A stretch of 64,000 bases of DNA from an uncultured Pelagibacteraceae bacterium (lineage in GTDB: Bacteria > Pseudomonadota > Alphaproteobacteria > Pelagibacterales > AG-422-B15). The position numbers and the translations under genes are program-made. Positions 1-8,835 of the stretch are shown in pieces (the first letter of the stretch is position 1; every line of letters begins with the position of its first letter). The notes under the pieces are model-generated. The model ran no database searches and was not told where the DNA came from. It saw only the letters and a program-made list of their open reading frames with translations. Location of the stretch: positions 1-64,000 of the forward strand of contig CABYDZ010000002.1 in NCBI GenBank assembly GCA_902517885.1, in the 5' to 3' direction.

Positions 1-10
1 TTGATAACTC

Positions 11-2008
11 CTATATTTTTTTAATTACTTGCTTTAATATTTTTTTTGCTGTGAAGCCATAGTAATCATAAAGTTTTTGATAAGGAGCGCTGGCTCCAAA
101 ATCTTTCATGCATATATTCACAGTATTTCCTCCACAGATCTCACTCCATCCAAAACTTGAGCCTGCTTCAATTGATATATTTAAATTCGAATTTCCTCTA
201 ATCTTTTTTTGATATGTCTTATTTTGAATTTTAAATAGCTCCATGCACGGTACTGAAATCACTCTCACATTCTTTTTCTTTTTTTCTAGTAAACCCATTA
301 GCTGAATCCCAATTTCTACCTCAGAACCTGAGGCATAGATTGAAATATCTGGATTTTTAGAGTTGCTTTTAATTTCATATGCGCCCTGAGAACTAATATT
401 TTTTGCGTAATATTTCCTTCTTAGCATAGGCAGTTTCTGTCTAGTTAGAGCAATAACAGATGGACCTTTTTGATTTGATAAAGCCAATTCCCATGCTTCA
501 GCTGTTTCAATAACATCAGCAGGCCGGAATACTTTTACATTTGGTGTTGCCCTTAGGGATGCCAGCTGTTCAATTGGTTGATGAGTAGGGCCATCTTCAC
601 CCAAGCCAATTGAGTCGTGTGTTAAAATATAAATGGCCCTCTGCTTCATAAGAGCTGCAAGTCTAAGAGAAGGCTTACAGTAATCTAAAAATATTAAGAA
701 TGTTCCTCCAAAAGGTATAATACCTTTATGTAATGATAAGCCATTCATTATGGCTGCCATTCCATGCTCTCTTATTCCATAATAGATATAATTACCTCGG
801 TAATTTTTTGAATTAATAACATTCACTTTGTTCCCTTTAGTATTGTTTGAACCAGTAAGATCCGCAGATCCGCCAACTAATTCGGGCATGATCGGTGCAA
901 TTTGGTTAATCACCATCTCAGAGGCTTGCCGAGTTGCTATATCAATTGGTTTTTTTATTGATTTTTTTTTAAACTTGCTTAAAAGCAGATTAACTTTTTT
1001 TGGAGTATTTCCACTAATTCTTCTTTCAAATTCATCTTTTTTCTTTTTGGCCAGTTTTTCAAAATCTATTTTCCATTTTTTATATGCATCAGTTGATCTC
1101 TTGCCAGACTTTTTCCATTCATTTAATACATCTGTTGGAACCGCAAAGGGCTTATGGGGCCACTTTAGTTTAGATCTAGTTAAGCTTACTTCTTCTTCCC
1201 CAAGTGGACTACCATGAGAGGAAGATTTACCTTGCTTGTTAGGTGAGCCGAATCCAATTTTTGTTTTACAAGAAATTAGAGTAGGTTTTTTTGATTTTTT
1301 AGCTTTTGTTATCGCTTTTATAATTTCATCTTTATTATGCCCATTAATTGTTATTGTGTTCCAACCATAAGCCTTAAAGCGGTCAATTGTATTTTCAGAA
1401 TTCGAGAGTTTAACAGGTCCGTCAATTGAAATTCCATTATCATCAAAAAAAACAATTAGCTTATTTAACTTCAAATGCCCCGCAAATGAAGCGACCTCAT
1501 GAGATATGCCTTCCATCAAGTCACCATCACTGGCTATTACGTAAGTATAGTGATCGACAGTCTTATCTCCAAATTGGCTGTTCAGTATTTTTTCAGCTAA
1601 TGCCATTCCTACAGCATTTCCTATTCCCTGACCTAGAGGGCCAGTAGTTGTTTCAATACCTTGAGCATGTCCATATTCTGGATGACCTGCACATTTACTA
1701 TTAAGTTGTCTAAATCTTTTGATATCCTTTATGGTCATATCACGGTAACCAGTGAGATAAAGAAGTGAATACAGAAGCATCGAGCCGTGACCTGCAGATA
1801 ATACAAATCTATCTCTATCATGCCACTTGGGGGCAGCAGAATTAAACTTCAGAAATTTAGTGAAAAGAATAGTGGCAACATCAGCCATTCCCATTGGCAA
1901 TCCAGGGTGTCCGCTCTTGGCTTTCTCCACTGCGTCAATCGATAAGAATCTTATGGCATTTGCCATATTCTCGTGAGGGATAGAAGATGAATTTAAGTTT
2001 TGAGACAT
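11..2008 (-). CDS. tkt: Transketolase
   Basis: Transketolase moves two-carbon ketol units between sugar phosphates in the cytosolic non-oxidative pentose phosphate pathway, using thiamine diphosphate. The 665-residue length is normal for the family. The N-terminal GHPGLPMG motif has the substrate-binding His at about residue 34. The ThDP/Mg motif GDGDLMEG lies near residue 160, followed by a downstream FDDN segment. The central pyrimidine-binding domain (YGIREHGMAAIMNG) and a C-terminal transketolase domain follow. The gene is complete, stopping 10 bp inside the window, and is divergent from the zapA group across a 164-bp intergenic region that holds a long palindrome. In many alphaproteobacteria tkt and zapA are neighbours, so the context is ordinary. 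Confidence 0.97.
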   Translation of the reverse strand: MSQNLNSSSIPHENMANAIRFLSIDAVEKAKSGHPGLPMGMADVATILFTKFLKFNSAAPKWHDRDRFVLSAGHGSMLLYSLLYLTGYRDMTIKDIKRFRQLNSKCAGHPEYGHAQGIETTTGPLGQGIGNAVGMALAEKILNSQFGDKTVDHYTYVIASDGDLMEGISHEVASFAGHLKLNKLIVFFDDNGISIDGPVKLSNSENTIDRFKAYGWNTITINGHNKDEIIKAITKAKKSKKPTLISCKTKIGFGSPNKQGKSSSHGSPLGEEEVSLTRSKLKWPHKPFAVPTDVLNEWKKSGKRSTDAYKKWKIDFEKLAKKKKDEFERRISGNTPKKVNLLLSKFKKKSIKKPIDIATRQASEMVINQIAPIMPELVGGSADLTGSNNTKGNKVNVINSKNYRGNYIYYGIREHGMAAIMNGLSLHKGIIPFGGTFLIFLDYCKPSLRLAALMKQRAIYILTHDSIGLGEDGPTHQPIEQLASLRATPNVKVFRPADVIETAEAWELALSNQKGPSVIALTRQKLPMLRRKYYAKNISSQGAYEIKSNSKNPDISIYASGSEVEIGIQLMGLLEKKKKNVRVISVPCMELFKIQNKTYQKKIRGNSNLNISIEAGSSFGWSEICGGNTVNICMKDFGASAPYQKLYDYYGFTAKKILKQVIKKI

Positions 2009-2080
2009 TTATTTATAATACCAATAATGAGCCTAATATAAGCAATAAAGTAGAAAGAGTCTTAGATTATAATATCTTAT

Positions 2081-2109
2081 TCACAAAAAAAATTTAATTT
2101 TTTTTGTGA
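2081..2109. promoter_or_regulatory. 29-bp AT-rich perfect palindrome between divergent tkt and zapA-group genes
   Basis: The arms TCACAAAAAAAA and TTTTTTTTGTGA pair exactly, and the inner TTTAA continues the symmetry, leaving a one-base centre. The element lies about 75 bp upstream of tkt and 65 bp upstream of the coiled-coil gene. A bidirectional terminator makes no sense between two divergent starts, so an operator or a DNA-bending site is more likely. A possible minus-strand -10 (TATAAT, complement of 2066-2071) for tkt lies beside it, which would place the palindrome near the tkt -35. Function is inferred from position and symmetry only. Confidence 0.4.
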
Positions 2110-2172
2110 TTTTAAAAGTTGACTGGGAATAAAAAAGACAGTTAAACTCCCCCTAAAGATTAAGGGTGCGAC

Positions 2173-2436
2173 ATGTCAACATATCAAGATACTAAAGATC
2201 AATTCAGTAATACCATTGCTAACCTTGGCAGAGAGATTGAAAAATTGTCACAAGAAGCAAAAAAAGTTTCGTCTCTAGAAAATGAAAACGCAAAACTTCT
2301 AAGTGAAAATAACCACCTTGAAAACGAAATTAAAATCTTAAAATCTGATTTTCTAGAGCTCAAAAATATTGCCGGAAATATTTCATCTCAGCTTGATGAA
2401 AATATTTATACAATTAAAGACATATTGGATTCATAA
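2173..2436 (+). CDS. Small coiled-coil protein (DUF4164-like) preceding ZapA
   Basis: This 87-residue cytoplasmic protein is almost entirely predicted coiled coil: charged heptads rich in Glu, Lys, Asn and Leu run from about residue 15 to 75, with no signal peptide or membrane segment. Alphaproteobacteria often carry a DUF4164-type coiled-coil gene immediately before zapA, and only three bases separate its stop from the zapA ATG, so the two are surely co-transcribed. A role alongside ZapA at the division ring is inferred from the neighbour, not from a recognised catalytic or binding motif. The family name is tentative because low-complexity coiled coils resemble one another. Confidence 0.75.
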   Translation: MSTYQDTKDQFSNTIANLGREIEKLSQEAKKVSSLENENAKLLSENNHLENEIKILKSDFLELKNIAGNISSQLDENIYTIKDILDS

Positions 2437-2439
2437 TTG

Positions 2440-2802
2440 ATGCCTGAAATAGTTGTAAATATTAATGATCAAGATTATGCGATAGTTTGCGATCCTGGTG
2501 AAGAAAATCACCTAAAGCAACTTAGTTCGCGAATTGACTTTAAAGTCAGAGAATTGACCAAAAGATTTGGAAAAATAGGTGAAACAAGGCTCATGGTAAT
2601 GGCTTCGTTGCTGATTGCTGATGAGATACACGACCTTAATCAAAAATTAAGTTCAAATTTGACTAAGATTGAAGAGCTTCAAACAAGTATTAATTCAAAA
2701 GAAAAAATTTTAGATCAACAACAAATGGAAAGTCAAAAATACATTGAAACTAATAATGAAAAATTAACAGATTTACTATCTAAGCTTTCACAGGCAAGTT
2801 AA
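2440..2802 (+). CDS. zapA: Cell division protein ZapA
   Basis: ZapA bundles FtsZ filaments at the Z-ring. The N-terminal half has the ZapA fold signature: VNINDQDYAI, then CDPGEENHLKQL, then a long helix with TRLMVMASLLIADEIHDL. The C-terminal half is a coiled coil used for tetramerisation. The ATG at 2440 is preferred over an in-frame TTG one codon earlier because ATG-Pro-Glu-Ile fits the family start. The 120-residue length is typical. It sits between the small coiled-coil gene and 5-formyl-THF cyclo-ligase, a conserved proteobacterial arrangement. The 23-bp gap to the next gene is too short for the 6S RNA found at this position in many relatives. Confidence 0.93.
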   Translation: MPEIVVNINDQDYAIVCDPGEENHLKQLSSRIDFKVRELTKRFGKIGETRLMVMASLLIADEIHDLNQKLSSNLTKIEELQTSINSKEKILDQQQMESQKYIETNNEKLTDLLSKLSQAS

Positions 2803-2825
2803 GAAATTTCTAATCATTAATATTA

Positions 2826-3401
2826 ATGATTAATACAGAGCATCATCTAGAAAAAAAAATATTACGCAAATTTTTAATCAACAGAAGAAAGCGCCTATCA
2901 AGATACTATGAAGAAAAAAATATGTCTCACGTACATTTACGTCCATTATTAAATAATATGAATAGTGATTATGTAGGTTCATATATCGATTATAATTCTG
3001 AATTAAGTACTAATCCTATACATAAATACCTGATTGAAAAAAATTTAAATATTTGCTTACCTAAAATTGATTATCAAACTAATGAAATTAATTTTTTTAA
3101 ATATAGTACTGGAACTAAATTAATTAAAAATAAATATAATATTTTAGAACCTGAGATAACTAATGAAATTATTTTTCCAAAACTAGTCTTAGTGCCTTTA
3201 CTAGCATTTGATGAAAGTGGTTTTAGACTAGGATATGGTGGAGGTTTTTATGATAAATATTTTTCTTTCCAAGAAGAAAAAGAAATTATTAAAGTAGGGT
3301 TAGGATTTTCTTTTCAAAATGTTTATAAAATTCCAATTGAGGGTCATGATCAAAAACTTGATTGGATTTTAACAGAAAGTTATTTATATAAAGTAATATG
3401 A
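2826..3401 (+). CDS. ygfA: 5-formyltetrahydrofolate cyclo-ligase
   Basis: This enzyme uses ATP to convert 5-formyl-THF to 5,10-methenyl-THF, recycling a dead-end folate. The 191-residue protein has the N-terminal basic helix (RKFLINRRKRLS) and the diagnostic GYGGGFYDKYF loop around residue 138, which binds ATP and substrate. The C-terminal DWILTE segment is also conserved. It follows zapA directly, as in many proteobacteria, and overlaps the next gene by 4 bp (ATGA), implying translational coupling. The middle of the protein is AT-rich with many Asn and Lys residues, in keeping with the genome and not a sign of transfer. Confidence 0.93.
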   Translation: MINTEHHLEKKILRKFLINRRKRLSRYYEEKNMSHVHLRPLLNNMNSDYVGSYIDYNSELSTNPIHKYLIEKNLNICLPKIDYQTNEINFFKYSTGTKLIKNKYNILEPEITNEIIFPKLVLVPLLAFDESGFRLGYGGGFYDKYFSFQEEKEIIKVGLGFSFQNVYKIPIEGHDQKLDWILTESYLYKVI

Positions 3402-4198
3402 AAATTTTATTCCTAGGGGATGTAATGGGTAGATCTGGCAGGCATTCCTTAAGAGATCATCTGCCACAAGCGATTATTGATAATAATATTGATTTCGTAA
3501 TAGCAAATGGTGAAAACGCTGCAGGTGGTTTTGGTATTACAGAAAGTATATGTAATGAATTGTATTCTTACGGTGTAAATGTCATTACCACAGGAAATCA
3601 TTTATGGGATCAAAAAGAAATCACTAATTACATCGACAAGGATCAAAATCTATTAAAACCTTATAATTTTGCTGAAGGATCTCCTGGACTAGGCTTTAAT
3701 ATTTATGAGCTGGACAATAAGGAAAAAATTGCAGTTATTAATATAATGGGCAACTTATTTATGCGCTCCTGTGACAATGCTTTTTTTAAAATCGAGGAGG
3801 TATTGCAAAAAATTGATGTAAAAGATTTATCATTCATATTTGTAGATTTTCATGCTGAAGCATCGAGTGAGAAGATGGCCATGGGTCATCATCTAGATGG
3901 ACGCGTAACCGCAGTAGTAGGAACACATACGCACGTTCCAACAGCTGATGCTACTATCATGGAACATGGGACGGCTTATCAAACAGATGCAGGTATGTGT
4001 GGTGATTACGACTCTGTTATTGGAACGAAAAAACAGGAATTTGTGAGAAAATTTGCAACGCAAGACACTGAAAGAAAAAGAGTACCACCTGCCGATGGAG
4101 TAGGCACATTATGTGGAGTAATCATAGAATCGCAGCATGACAATTTTCTTGCTAAAAATATTCAATCAATTCGTATTGGGGGGAAAATAGGTAATTAA
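3398..4198 (+). CDS. ymdB: YmdB-family metallophosphoesterase (cyclic nucleotide phosphodiesterase)
   Basis: The 266-residue protein belongs to the TIGR00282/YmdB family, calcineurin-like di-metal enzymes; the Bacillus member hydrolyses 2',3'-cyclic nucleotides. Metal ligands are visible as GDVMG (Asp8), ANGENAAGG (Glu39, Asn40), TGNHLWD, the FHAEA segment and the GTHTHVPTAD His pair near residues 175-180. The length matches the family. It is translationally coupled to the cyclo-ligase upstream and abuts yebC downstream with no gap. Alphaproteobacteria often keep this gene beside 5-FCL and yebC. The cellular substrate in this organism is unknown. Confidence 0.9.
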   Translation: MKILFLGDVMGRSGRHSLRDHLPQAIIDNNIDFVIANGENAAGGFGITESICNELYSYGVNVITTGNHLWDQKEITNYIDKDQNLLKPYNFAEGSPGLGFNIYELDNKEKIAVINIMGNLFMRSCDNAFFKIEEVLQKIDVKDLSFIFVDFHAEASSEKMAMGHHLDGRVTAVVGTHTHVPTADATIMEHGTAYQTDAGMCGDYDSVIGTKKQEFVRKFATQDTERKRVPPADGVGTLCGVIIESQHDNFLAKNIQSIRIGGKIGN

Positions 4199-4942
4199 AT
4201 GGCGGGTCACTCTAAGTTTAAAAATATTCAATACCGAAAAGGAGCGCAAGACAAAAAAAGAGCGGGACTATTTTCTAAGTTATCAAAAGAAATAACTGTT
4301 GCAGCAAAGTTAGGTTCTCCAGACCCCGATCAAAATGCCAGATTGAGATCAGCCATTCAACTTGCTAAGGCATCAAGTTTTCCAAAAGAGAATATTGATC
4401 GTGCTATAAAAAAGTCTTTAGAGAAAGATACTGTTAATTATGACCAGATGAGATATGAAGGATTTGGCCCAGCAGGTACATCTATAATTGTTGAGGCACT
4501 GACTGATAATAGAAACAGAACGGCATCTAATGTCAGATCAACGTTTCAAAAGTTTGGTGGATCATTAGGTGAAACAGGGTCGGTTTCTCATGCATTTAAA
4601 CATTATGGTTTTCTGAAATTCAATAAAGATATTGCAAATGAGGATGAGTTTTTTAACTTCTCAATTGAAAATGGTGCGGAAGATTGTTTTTTAGAAGAGG
4701 ATGAATATGAAACGGTATGCTTACCTGATGCATTGTCAAAGTTTTACGACTTGTTAGCTTCTAAATATGGCGAGCCCGTCTCATCTGGTTTTCAGTGGAG
4801 ACCAAATATATTAGTTAAAGTTGAAGGTGATAGGTTGAAATCACTTATAAATCTAATAAATGAGCTTGATGGTGACGAGGATGTTCAACATATCTTTTCA
4901 AATTTTGAGGCAAGCGATGAAGAATTAAGCAGAATTGCTTAA
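4199..4942 (+). CDS. yebC: YebC/PmpR-family protein (translation or transcription factor)
   Basis: This is a full-length 247-residue YebC-family protein beginning MAGHSKFKNIQYRKGAQD, the family hallmark. The acidic central segment and the C-terminal ferredoxin-like domain with the ELDGDEDVQHIFSNF motif are present. Family members have been described as transcriptional regulators and as factors helping ribosomes through proline stretches, so the biochemical role is not certain. The ATG immediately follows the TAA of ymdB. In alphaproteobacteria this gene usually precedes ruvCAB; here the next gene is a different nuclease. Confidence 0.95.
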   Translation: MAGHSKFKNIQYRKGAQDKKRAGLFSKLSKEITVAAKLGSPDPDQNARLRSAIQLAKASSFPKENIDRAIKKSLEKDTVNYDQMRYEGFGPAGTSIIVEALTDNRNRTASNVRSTFQKFGGSLGETGSVSHAFKHYGFLKFNKDIANEDEFFNFSIENGAEDCFLEEDEYETVCLPDALSKFYDLLASKYGEPVSSGFQWRPNILVKVEGDRLKSLINLINELDGDEDVQHIFSNFEASDEELSRIA

Positions 4943-5010
4943 TTAATTAACTTTTAAAATCTTAATATATTAATTAGTCTTTAATGAATTGATAAATTTG
5001 ATTCGTTTTT

Positions 5011-5394
5011 ATGCCAGGTAGCTCTCCAAAAAGAAAAGGTGATGGATATGAAAGAGAGTTAGCGAAATATTTTAACGAAAAAGTTTTTGGTGGAGATGAT
5101 CTTGTACAACGAATGCCACTGTCTGGTGGTGGAGCAATAAAATCATCAGGAGGAAGTGATTTAAAAAACACTCCTCATATTTACGTTGAGGCAAAGAGAA
5201 CTGAAAAATTTAAAATCCATGAGTCAATTAAGCAAGTCGAAGAAAATATTGAAACATCTAAATCAGACTCATTTCCTGTGGTAATTACAAGAAGAAATAG
5301 GGAAACAACTGGTAATTCATTGTGCGTTTTAAGGTTAGATGACTTTATGAAGCTATACAAAATCTTACTTGAAAGCAAGAAGACTAACACTTGA
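5011..5394 (+). CDS. PD-(D/E)XK nuclease, possible Holliday-junction resolvase substitute
   Basis: The 127-residue protein has a Hjc/PD-(D/E)XK-like layout: a basic start followed by YERELA (Glu14 and Glu16), a Ser/Gly-rich loop ending in SDL (Asp50), then beta-strand VEAK (Glu60, Lys62) and a helix with a conserved-looking Gln (IKQVEE). Such proteins cleave branched DNA in archaea and some phages. Its place between yebC and tolQ is where ruvC, ruvA, ruvB and ybgC normally stand in alphaproteobacteria, suggesting it may carry out junction resolution in place of RuvC. That function is inferred from fold motif and position; a phage-derived endonuclease of other specificity is possible. Confidence 0.65.
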   Translation: MPGSSPKRKGDGYERELAKYFNEKVFGGDDLVQRMPLSGGGAIKSSGGSDLKNTPHIYVEAKRTEKFKIHESIKQVEENIETSKSDSFPVVITRRNRETTGNSLCVLRLDDFMKLYKILLESKKTNT

Positions 5395-5433
5395 TGCCCT
5401 ATTTAAGACAATTTTTGGTTTTAAAATAATATT

Positions 5434-6138
5434 ATGGAAAACGAAGCTCTGATTAGTACAAGTCAAATAAACGATGAGTTCACCTTAATGTCGCTTTTCT
5501 TTAGGGCTGACTTAGTAGTGAAGTTAGTAATCCTTATATTATTTGCAGCATCAATATTCTCATGGACAATAATTATTCATAAAATGCGACTTTTTAGGTC
5601 TTTAAAAAAAACCAGCAAACAATTTGAGGAAGAATTTTGGTCAGGACGTACCATCAAAGAAATTGCATCAACCACCCACCATCTCTCAGAGAGTCCTATA
5701 AAGTATGTTTTTCTTGAGGCAGTAGATGAAATTGAAAAATCAAATAAAGATAATAAAAAAAATATCGACAGCATTACTGATAGAATTAATCGAATTATGG
5801 AAGCCGCAATTGATTATCAAAATGAAAAGCTCTCACTATACTTTAGCTATCTCGCAACTATAGGTGCAACAACACCTTTCATTGGTCTATTTGGGACGGT
5901 TTGGGGGATAATGAATTCTTTTCAGTCAATTGCAATATCAAGAAATACATCCTTAGCAGTAGTGGCACCAGGGATTGCCGAAGCTCTCTTTGCTACAGCT
6001 CTAGGACTTCTGGCAGCTATACCAGCTGTAATAGCCTATAATATTTTCACAAGCCAAGTGAATGACGAGAATGCCCGAATGTATAGATTTAAAGAGCAGT
6101 TTAATGTCATTTTCTCAAGAGGACTAAGTGCAAAATAA
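5434..6138 (+). CDS. tolQ: TolQ, proton-channel subunit of the Tol-Pal system
   Basis: TolQ is the inner-membrane MotA/ExbB-family subunit that, with TolR, uses the proton gradient to energise TolA during outer-membrane constriction. Three membrane segments are visible at about residues 28-50, 140-165 ([17 protein letters not shown]) and 175-200 ([22 protein letters not shown]), with the signature threonines and proline-rich motif. The 234-residue length is typical. It opens a tolQ-tolR-tolA-tolB-pal-cpoB operon on the plus strand. The usual upstream ybgC thioesterase is absent. Confidence 0.96.
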   Translation: MENEALISTSQINDEFTLMSLFFRADLVVKLVILILFAASIFSWTIIIHKMRLFRSLKKTSKQFEEEFWSGRTIKEIASTTHHLSESPIKYVFLEAVDEIEKSNKDNKKNIDSITDRINRIMEAAIDYQNEKLSLYFSYLATIGATTPFIGLFGTVWGIMNSFQSIAISRNTSLAVVAPGIAEALFATALGLLAAIPAVIAYNIFTSQVNDENARMYRFKEQFNVIFSRGLSAK

Positions 6139-6154
6139 ACATGAAATTTATTAA

Positions 6155-6559
6155 GTGATTAGAAATACTCGTTCAAAACCCTTTAGCGATATAAATGTTA
6201 CACCTTTTGTTGATGTAATGTTGGTTCTGCTTATAATTTTTATGGTTACTGCTCCGTTATTAACAGTTGGCGTACAAGTAGATCTTCCTGAAAGCAATGC
6301 TGACTCCCTGCAATCTGATGATGAGCCAATGGAAGTAACAATCAATGAGACAGGTATAATCTATATTCAAGAAACAGAAATAGCACTGGGTGAATTAATT
6401 CCTAAAATAAAAGCAATAACTGATAATAGATTAGATACAAAGATATACGTCAGAGGAGATGAGGCAATTGACTACGGAAAAGTAATGAGAGTGCTTGGGG
6501 AGTTATCTGGATCAGGCTTTTCAAAAGTTTCTTTAATTACAAAACCCATAAGCAATTAA
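6155..6559 (+). CDS. tolR: TolR, Tol-Pal proton-channel subunit
   Basis: TolR has one N-terminal membrane helix and a periplasmic ExbD-like domain. The sequence shows SDINVTPFVDVMLVLLIIFM, with the proton-carrying Asp in VDVML, followed by the periplasmic domain ending in a swapped beta strand. The 134-residue length is normal. The start is a GTG: an ATG 14 bases upstream opens a frame that stops after five codons, so it cannot be the start. The gene lies 16 bp after tolQ and 16 bp before tolA, inside the operon. Confidence 0.95.
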   Translation: MIRNTRSKPFSDINVTPFVDVMLVLLIIFMVTAPLLTVGVQVDLPESNADSLQSDDEPMEVTINETGIIYIQETEIALGELIPKIKAITDNRLDTKIYVRGDEAIDYGKVMRVLGELSGSGFSKVSLITKPISN

Positions 6560-6575
6560 TTGATGGGACTTAAAT

Positions 6576-7388
6576 ATGAGAATTTCAGTTGTAGGATCAG
6601 TATCACTTCACTTTCTCATCCTTCTTTTTACAATAGTCTCACTCCCTTTATTTAATAATGATGAACTTGAAATGCCACCTGTTATTCAAGTTGAACTGAT
6701 CGAAATAGCAGAAAAAACAAATGTACCTCAGATTAGTAAGAAGAAAGAGGATAAAAAACCAGAAAAAGAAAACAAAAAAGAAGAACAAAAATTAAATCAA
6801 CCAATTCAAAAACCAAAAGAAGAAAAATCAAATGAAAAAGTAAAAGATCCATCTACAGAAGAGAAAATTGAAAATAAAAAAATTGAAGAAAAAATGATAC
6901 AAAATATGCCAGTCAGAAAGCCAGAGATAAAAAAGAAAGATAAATTTGATCCTCTCAAACTAGCTGAGTTAATTGACAAGCAAAAAGATACAAAACAAAC
7001 AAATCCAGAAGATATCGTTGAAAAGGATTATGAAGCCCTTGATTCAACACCAAGTCTCGATAAGCGTCTGACTCTAAGTGAGGAGGACGCAATCAGAGCA
7101 CAATTTATGCAATGTTGGAGTATTCCACTCGGAATTCCTTATGATGAAACAATGATCGTAAAAATTAAAATATTTTTAAATACAGATGGGTCGCTTTTAA
7201 AACCACCAGAAGTTGTCCAGCATGAACGGATGAATAAGCCAGGCGAGAAATATTTTAGAACACTCGCAGAGAGTGCTCTTAGAGCGGTAAGACGATGTGA
7301 CCCTATTAAGGCACCAGAAGCTGAGCGTTATGATAATTGGAAAAATTTACAGTTGAATTTTGATCCTAGAGAGATACTAAGAGGTTAA
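6576..7388 (+). CDS. tolA: TolA, energy-transducing periplasm-spanning protein
   Basis: TolA links the inner-membrane TolQR motor to Pal and TolB. The 270-residue protein has an N-terminal membrane helix (about residues 5-25), a long Lys/Glu-rich, Pro-containing helical domain (about 45-150), and a C-terminal globular domain with FMQCWSIP and a second cysteine in RRCDPI; these two cysteines could form the conserved disulfide. Repetitive Lys/Glu content makes the middle hard to align, so identity rests on architecture and operon position between tolR and tolB. Confidence 0.92.
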   Translation: MRISVVGSVSLHFLILLFTIVSLPLFNNDELEMPPVIQVELIEIAEKTNVPQISKKKEDKKPEKENKKEEQKLNQPIQKPKEEKSNEKVKDPSTEEKIENKKIEEKMIQNMPVRKPEIKKKDKFDPLKLAELIDKQKDTKQTNPEDIVEKDYEALDSTPSLDKRLTLSEEDAIRAQFMQCWSIPLGIPYDETMIVKIKIFLNTDGSLLKPPEVVQHERMNKPGEKYFRTLAESALRAVRRCDPIKAPEAERYDNWKNLQLNFDPREILRG

Positions 7389-7390
7389 AT

Positions 7391-8713
7391 ATGAAAAGAT
7401 TACTAGTATGTTTATTTCCCTTAATATTATTCACTAATATTTCATTTGCGATAATTGAAATCGATATAACTGAAGGTAATCGAGAACCTCTTCCACTTGC
7501 AATCAGTGAGTTCTTTCATGATAATAACCAAGAAATAATAGATAAGAAAATAACAGAAAATATTAGAACAGTAATTTCAGATGACCTTGAAAGAAGTGGT
7601 TTGTTTTCATCAATTGATGATAAGGCATTCATTCAAACTAATCGCGCCATGCATTTAAAACCTAGATTCGCAGATTGGAGGTTAATAAAAGCCCAAGGTT
7701 TGCTTACAGGAGAACTTGCCATTGAAGACGATAGGTTAAGAGTAGAATTTCGTTTATGGGATACATTTGCGGAAAAAGAAATAGAGGGATTAGTTCTTAT
7801 TACAACAATTGATAATTGGAGAAGAATTAGTCATATGATTGCAGACAAAATATATGAGAGACTTACAGGTGAGGAAGGTTACTTTGATACAAGGATAGTT
7901 TATGTTGCTGAAGAGGGTCCAAAAAATAAAAGAATAAAAAAACTAGCAATCATGGACCAAGATGGAGCTAACCATAAGTTTTTAACAAGTGGAAAAGAAC
8001 TAGTCTTAACACCAAGATTTAACCCTGTAAGACAAGAGATTACATATCTCTCATATTTTAAAAATTTGCCCAGAGTTTATTTATTAAATATTCAAACAGG
8101 AATACAAGAAGTTGTGGGTGATTTTCCGGGTATGACTTTTGCACCACGATTTTCTCCAGATGGAGGAAAAATTATTATGAGCTTAGCAAGAGAAGGCAAC
8201 TCTGACTTGTACGTCATGGATTTAACAAATCGTGTTGTTGAACGACTAACTGACAGTCCAGCAATCGATACATCTCCAAGTTATTCTCCTGACGGTAAAA
8301 AAATTACATTCAATTCTGATAGAGGAGGGTCCCAGCAAATTTATGTAATGGACAGCAATGGGCGAAATCAAAAGAGAATTTCAAAAGAAGGAGGTAATTA
8401 CGCAACCCCTGTTTGGTCTCCAAGAGGTGATCTTATTGCTTTTACAAAGTTTTATCAGGGTCAATATTTTATTGGCGTCATGAGAACTGATGGAAGTGGA
8501 GAGAGATTACTAACTGAAAATTGGTATCAAGAAGCACCATCATGGTCATCTAATGGGAGGGTATTAATATTTTATCGTGAAACAAAAGCAAATGATGCAG
8601 GGGACGGTCACTCTTCATCCATTTGGTCTATTGATTTGACTGGGTTTAACGAGAGAAAAATTATTACACCGGTTGATGCATCCGACCCATCTTGGTCAAA
8701 ATTAATACAATAA
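7391..8713 (+). CDS. tolB: TolB, periplasmic beta-propeller of the Tol-Pal system
   Basis: TolB is a secreted beta-propeller protein that binds Pal and is released by TolA. A signal peptide ends near residue 20 (LFTNISFA). An N-terminal alpha/beta domain is followed by repeated PD40/WD40-like blades with SPDG and [16 protein letters not shown] motifs from about residue 240 on, and ends [10 protein letters not shown]. The 440-residue length is typical. It starts two bases after the tolA stop. The next gene, pal, is preceded by a 122-bp gap that may hold its own promoter. Confidence 0.96.
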   Translation: MKRLLVCLFPLILFTNISFAIIEIDITEGNREPLPLAISEFFHDNNQEIIDKKITENIRTVISDDLERSGLFSSIDDKAFIQTNRAMHLKPRFADWRLIKAQGLLTGELAIEDDRLRVEFRLWDTFAEKEIEGLVLITTIDNWRRISHMIADKIYERLTGEEGYFDTRIVYVAEEGPKNKRIKKLAIMDQDGANHKFLTSGKELVLTPRFNPVRQEITYLSYFKNLPRVYLLNIQTGIQEVVGDFPGMTFAPRFSPDGGKIIMSLAREGNSDLYVMDLTNRVVERLTDSPAIDTSPSYSPDGKKITFNSDRGGSQQIYVMDSNGRNQKRISKEGGNYATPVWSPRGDLIAFTKFYQGQYFIGVMRTDGSGERLLTENWYQEAPSWSSNGRVLIFYRETKANDAGDGHSSSIWSIDLTGFNERKIITPVDASDPSWSKLIQ

Positions 8714-8835
8714 GGGCAATTTTTCCTGGAAATTAGACATATTTTAAAGAATATGTAATAACTTTATCCTAGACTTGCGCAAGTTAAGTTAATAGAGTAC
8801 TAACGGCTTTGAAAATATTACGGGAGTTTATTAAA

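Noticed and set aside
828..1217. 129-codon open frame on the plus strand opposite tkt
   Set aside because: It lies wholly inside transketolase, whose motifs are intact, and the translation has no recognisable domain. It is an antisense shadow.
2803..2825. Possible 6S RNA between zapA and 5-formyl-THF cyclo-ligase
   Set aside because: The gap is only 23 bp; 6S RNA would need about 150-200 bases, so it must be elsewhere.
8773..8803. Palindrome ACTTGCGCAAGT with a TACTAA, a possible promoter or operator for pal
   Set aside because: The 12-bp palindrome and spacing are suggestive, but the -10 match is poor and no second copy was seen, so it is not called as a feature.
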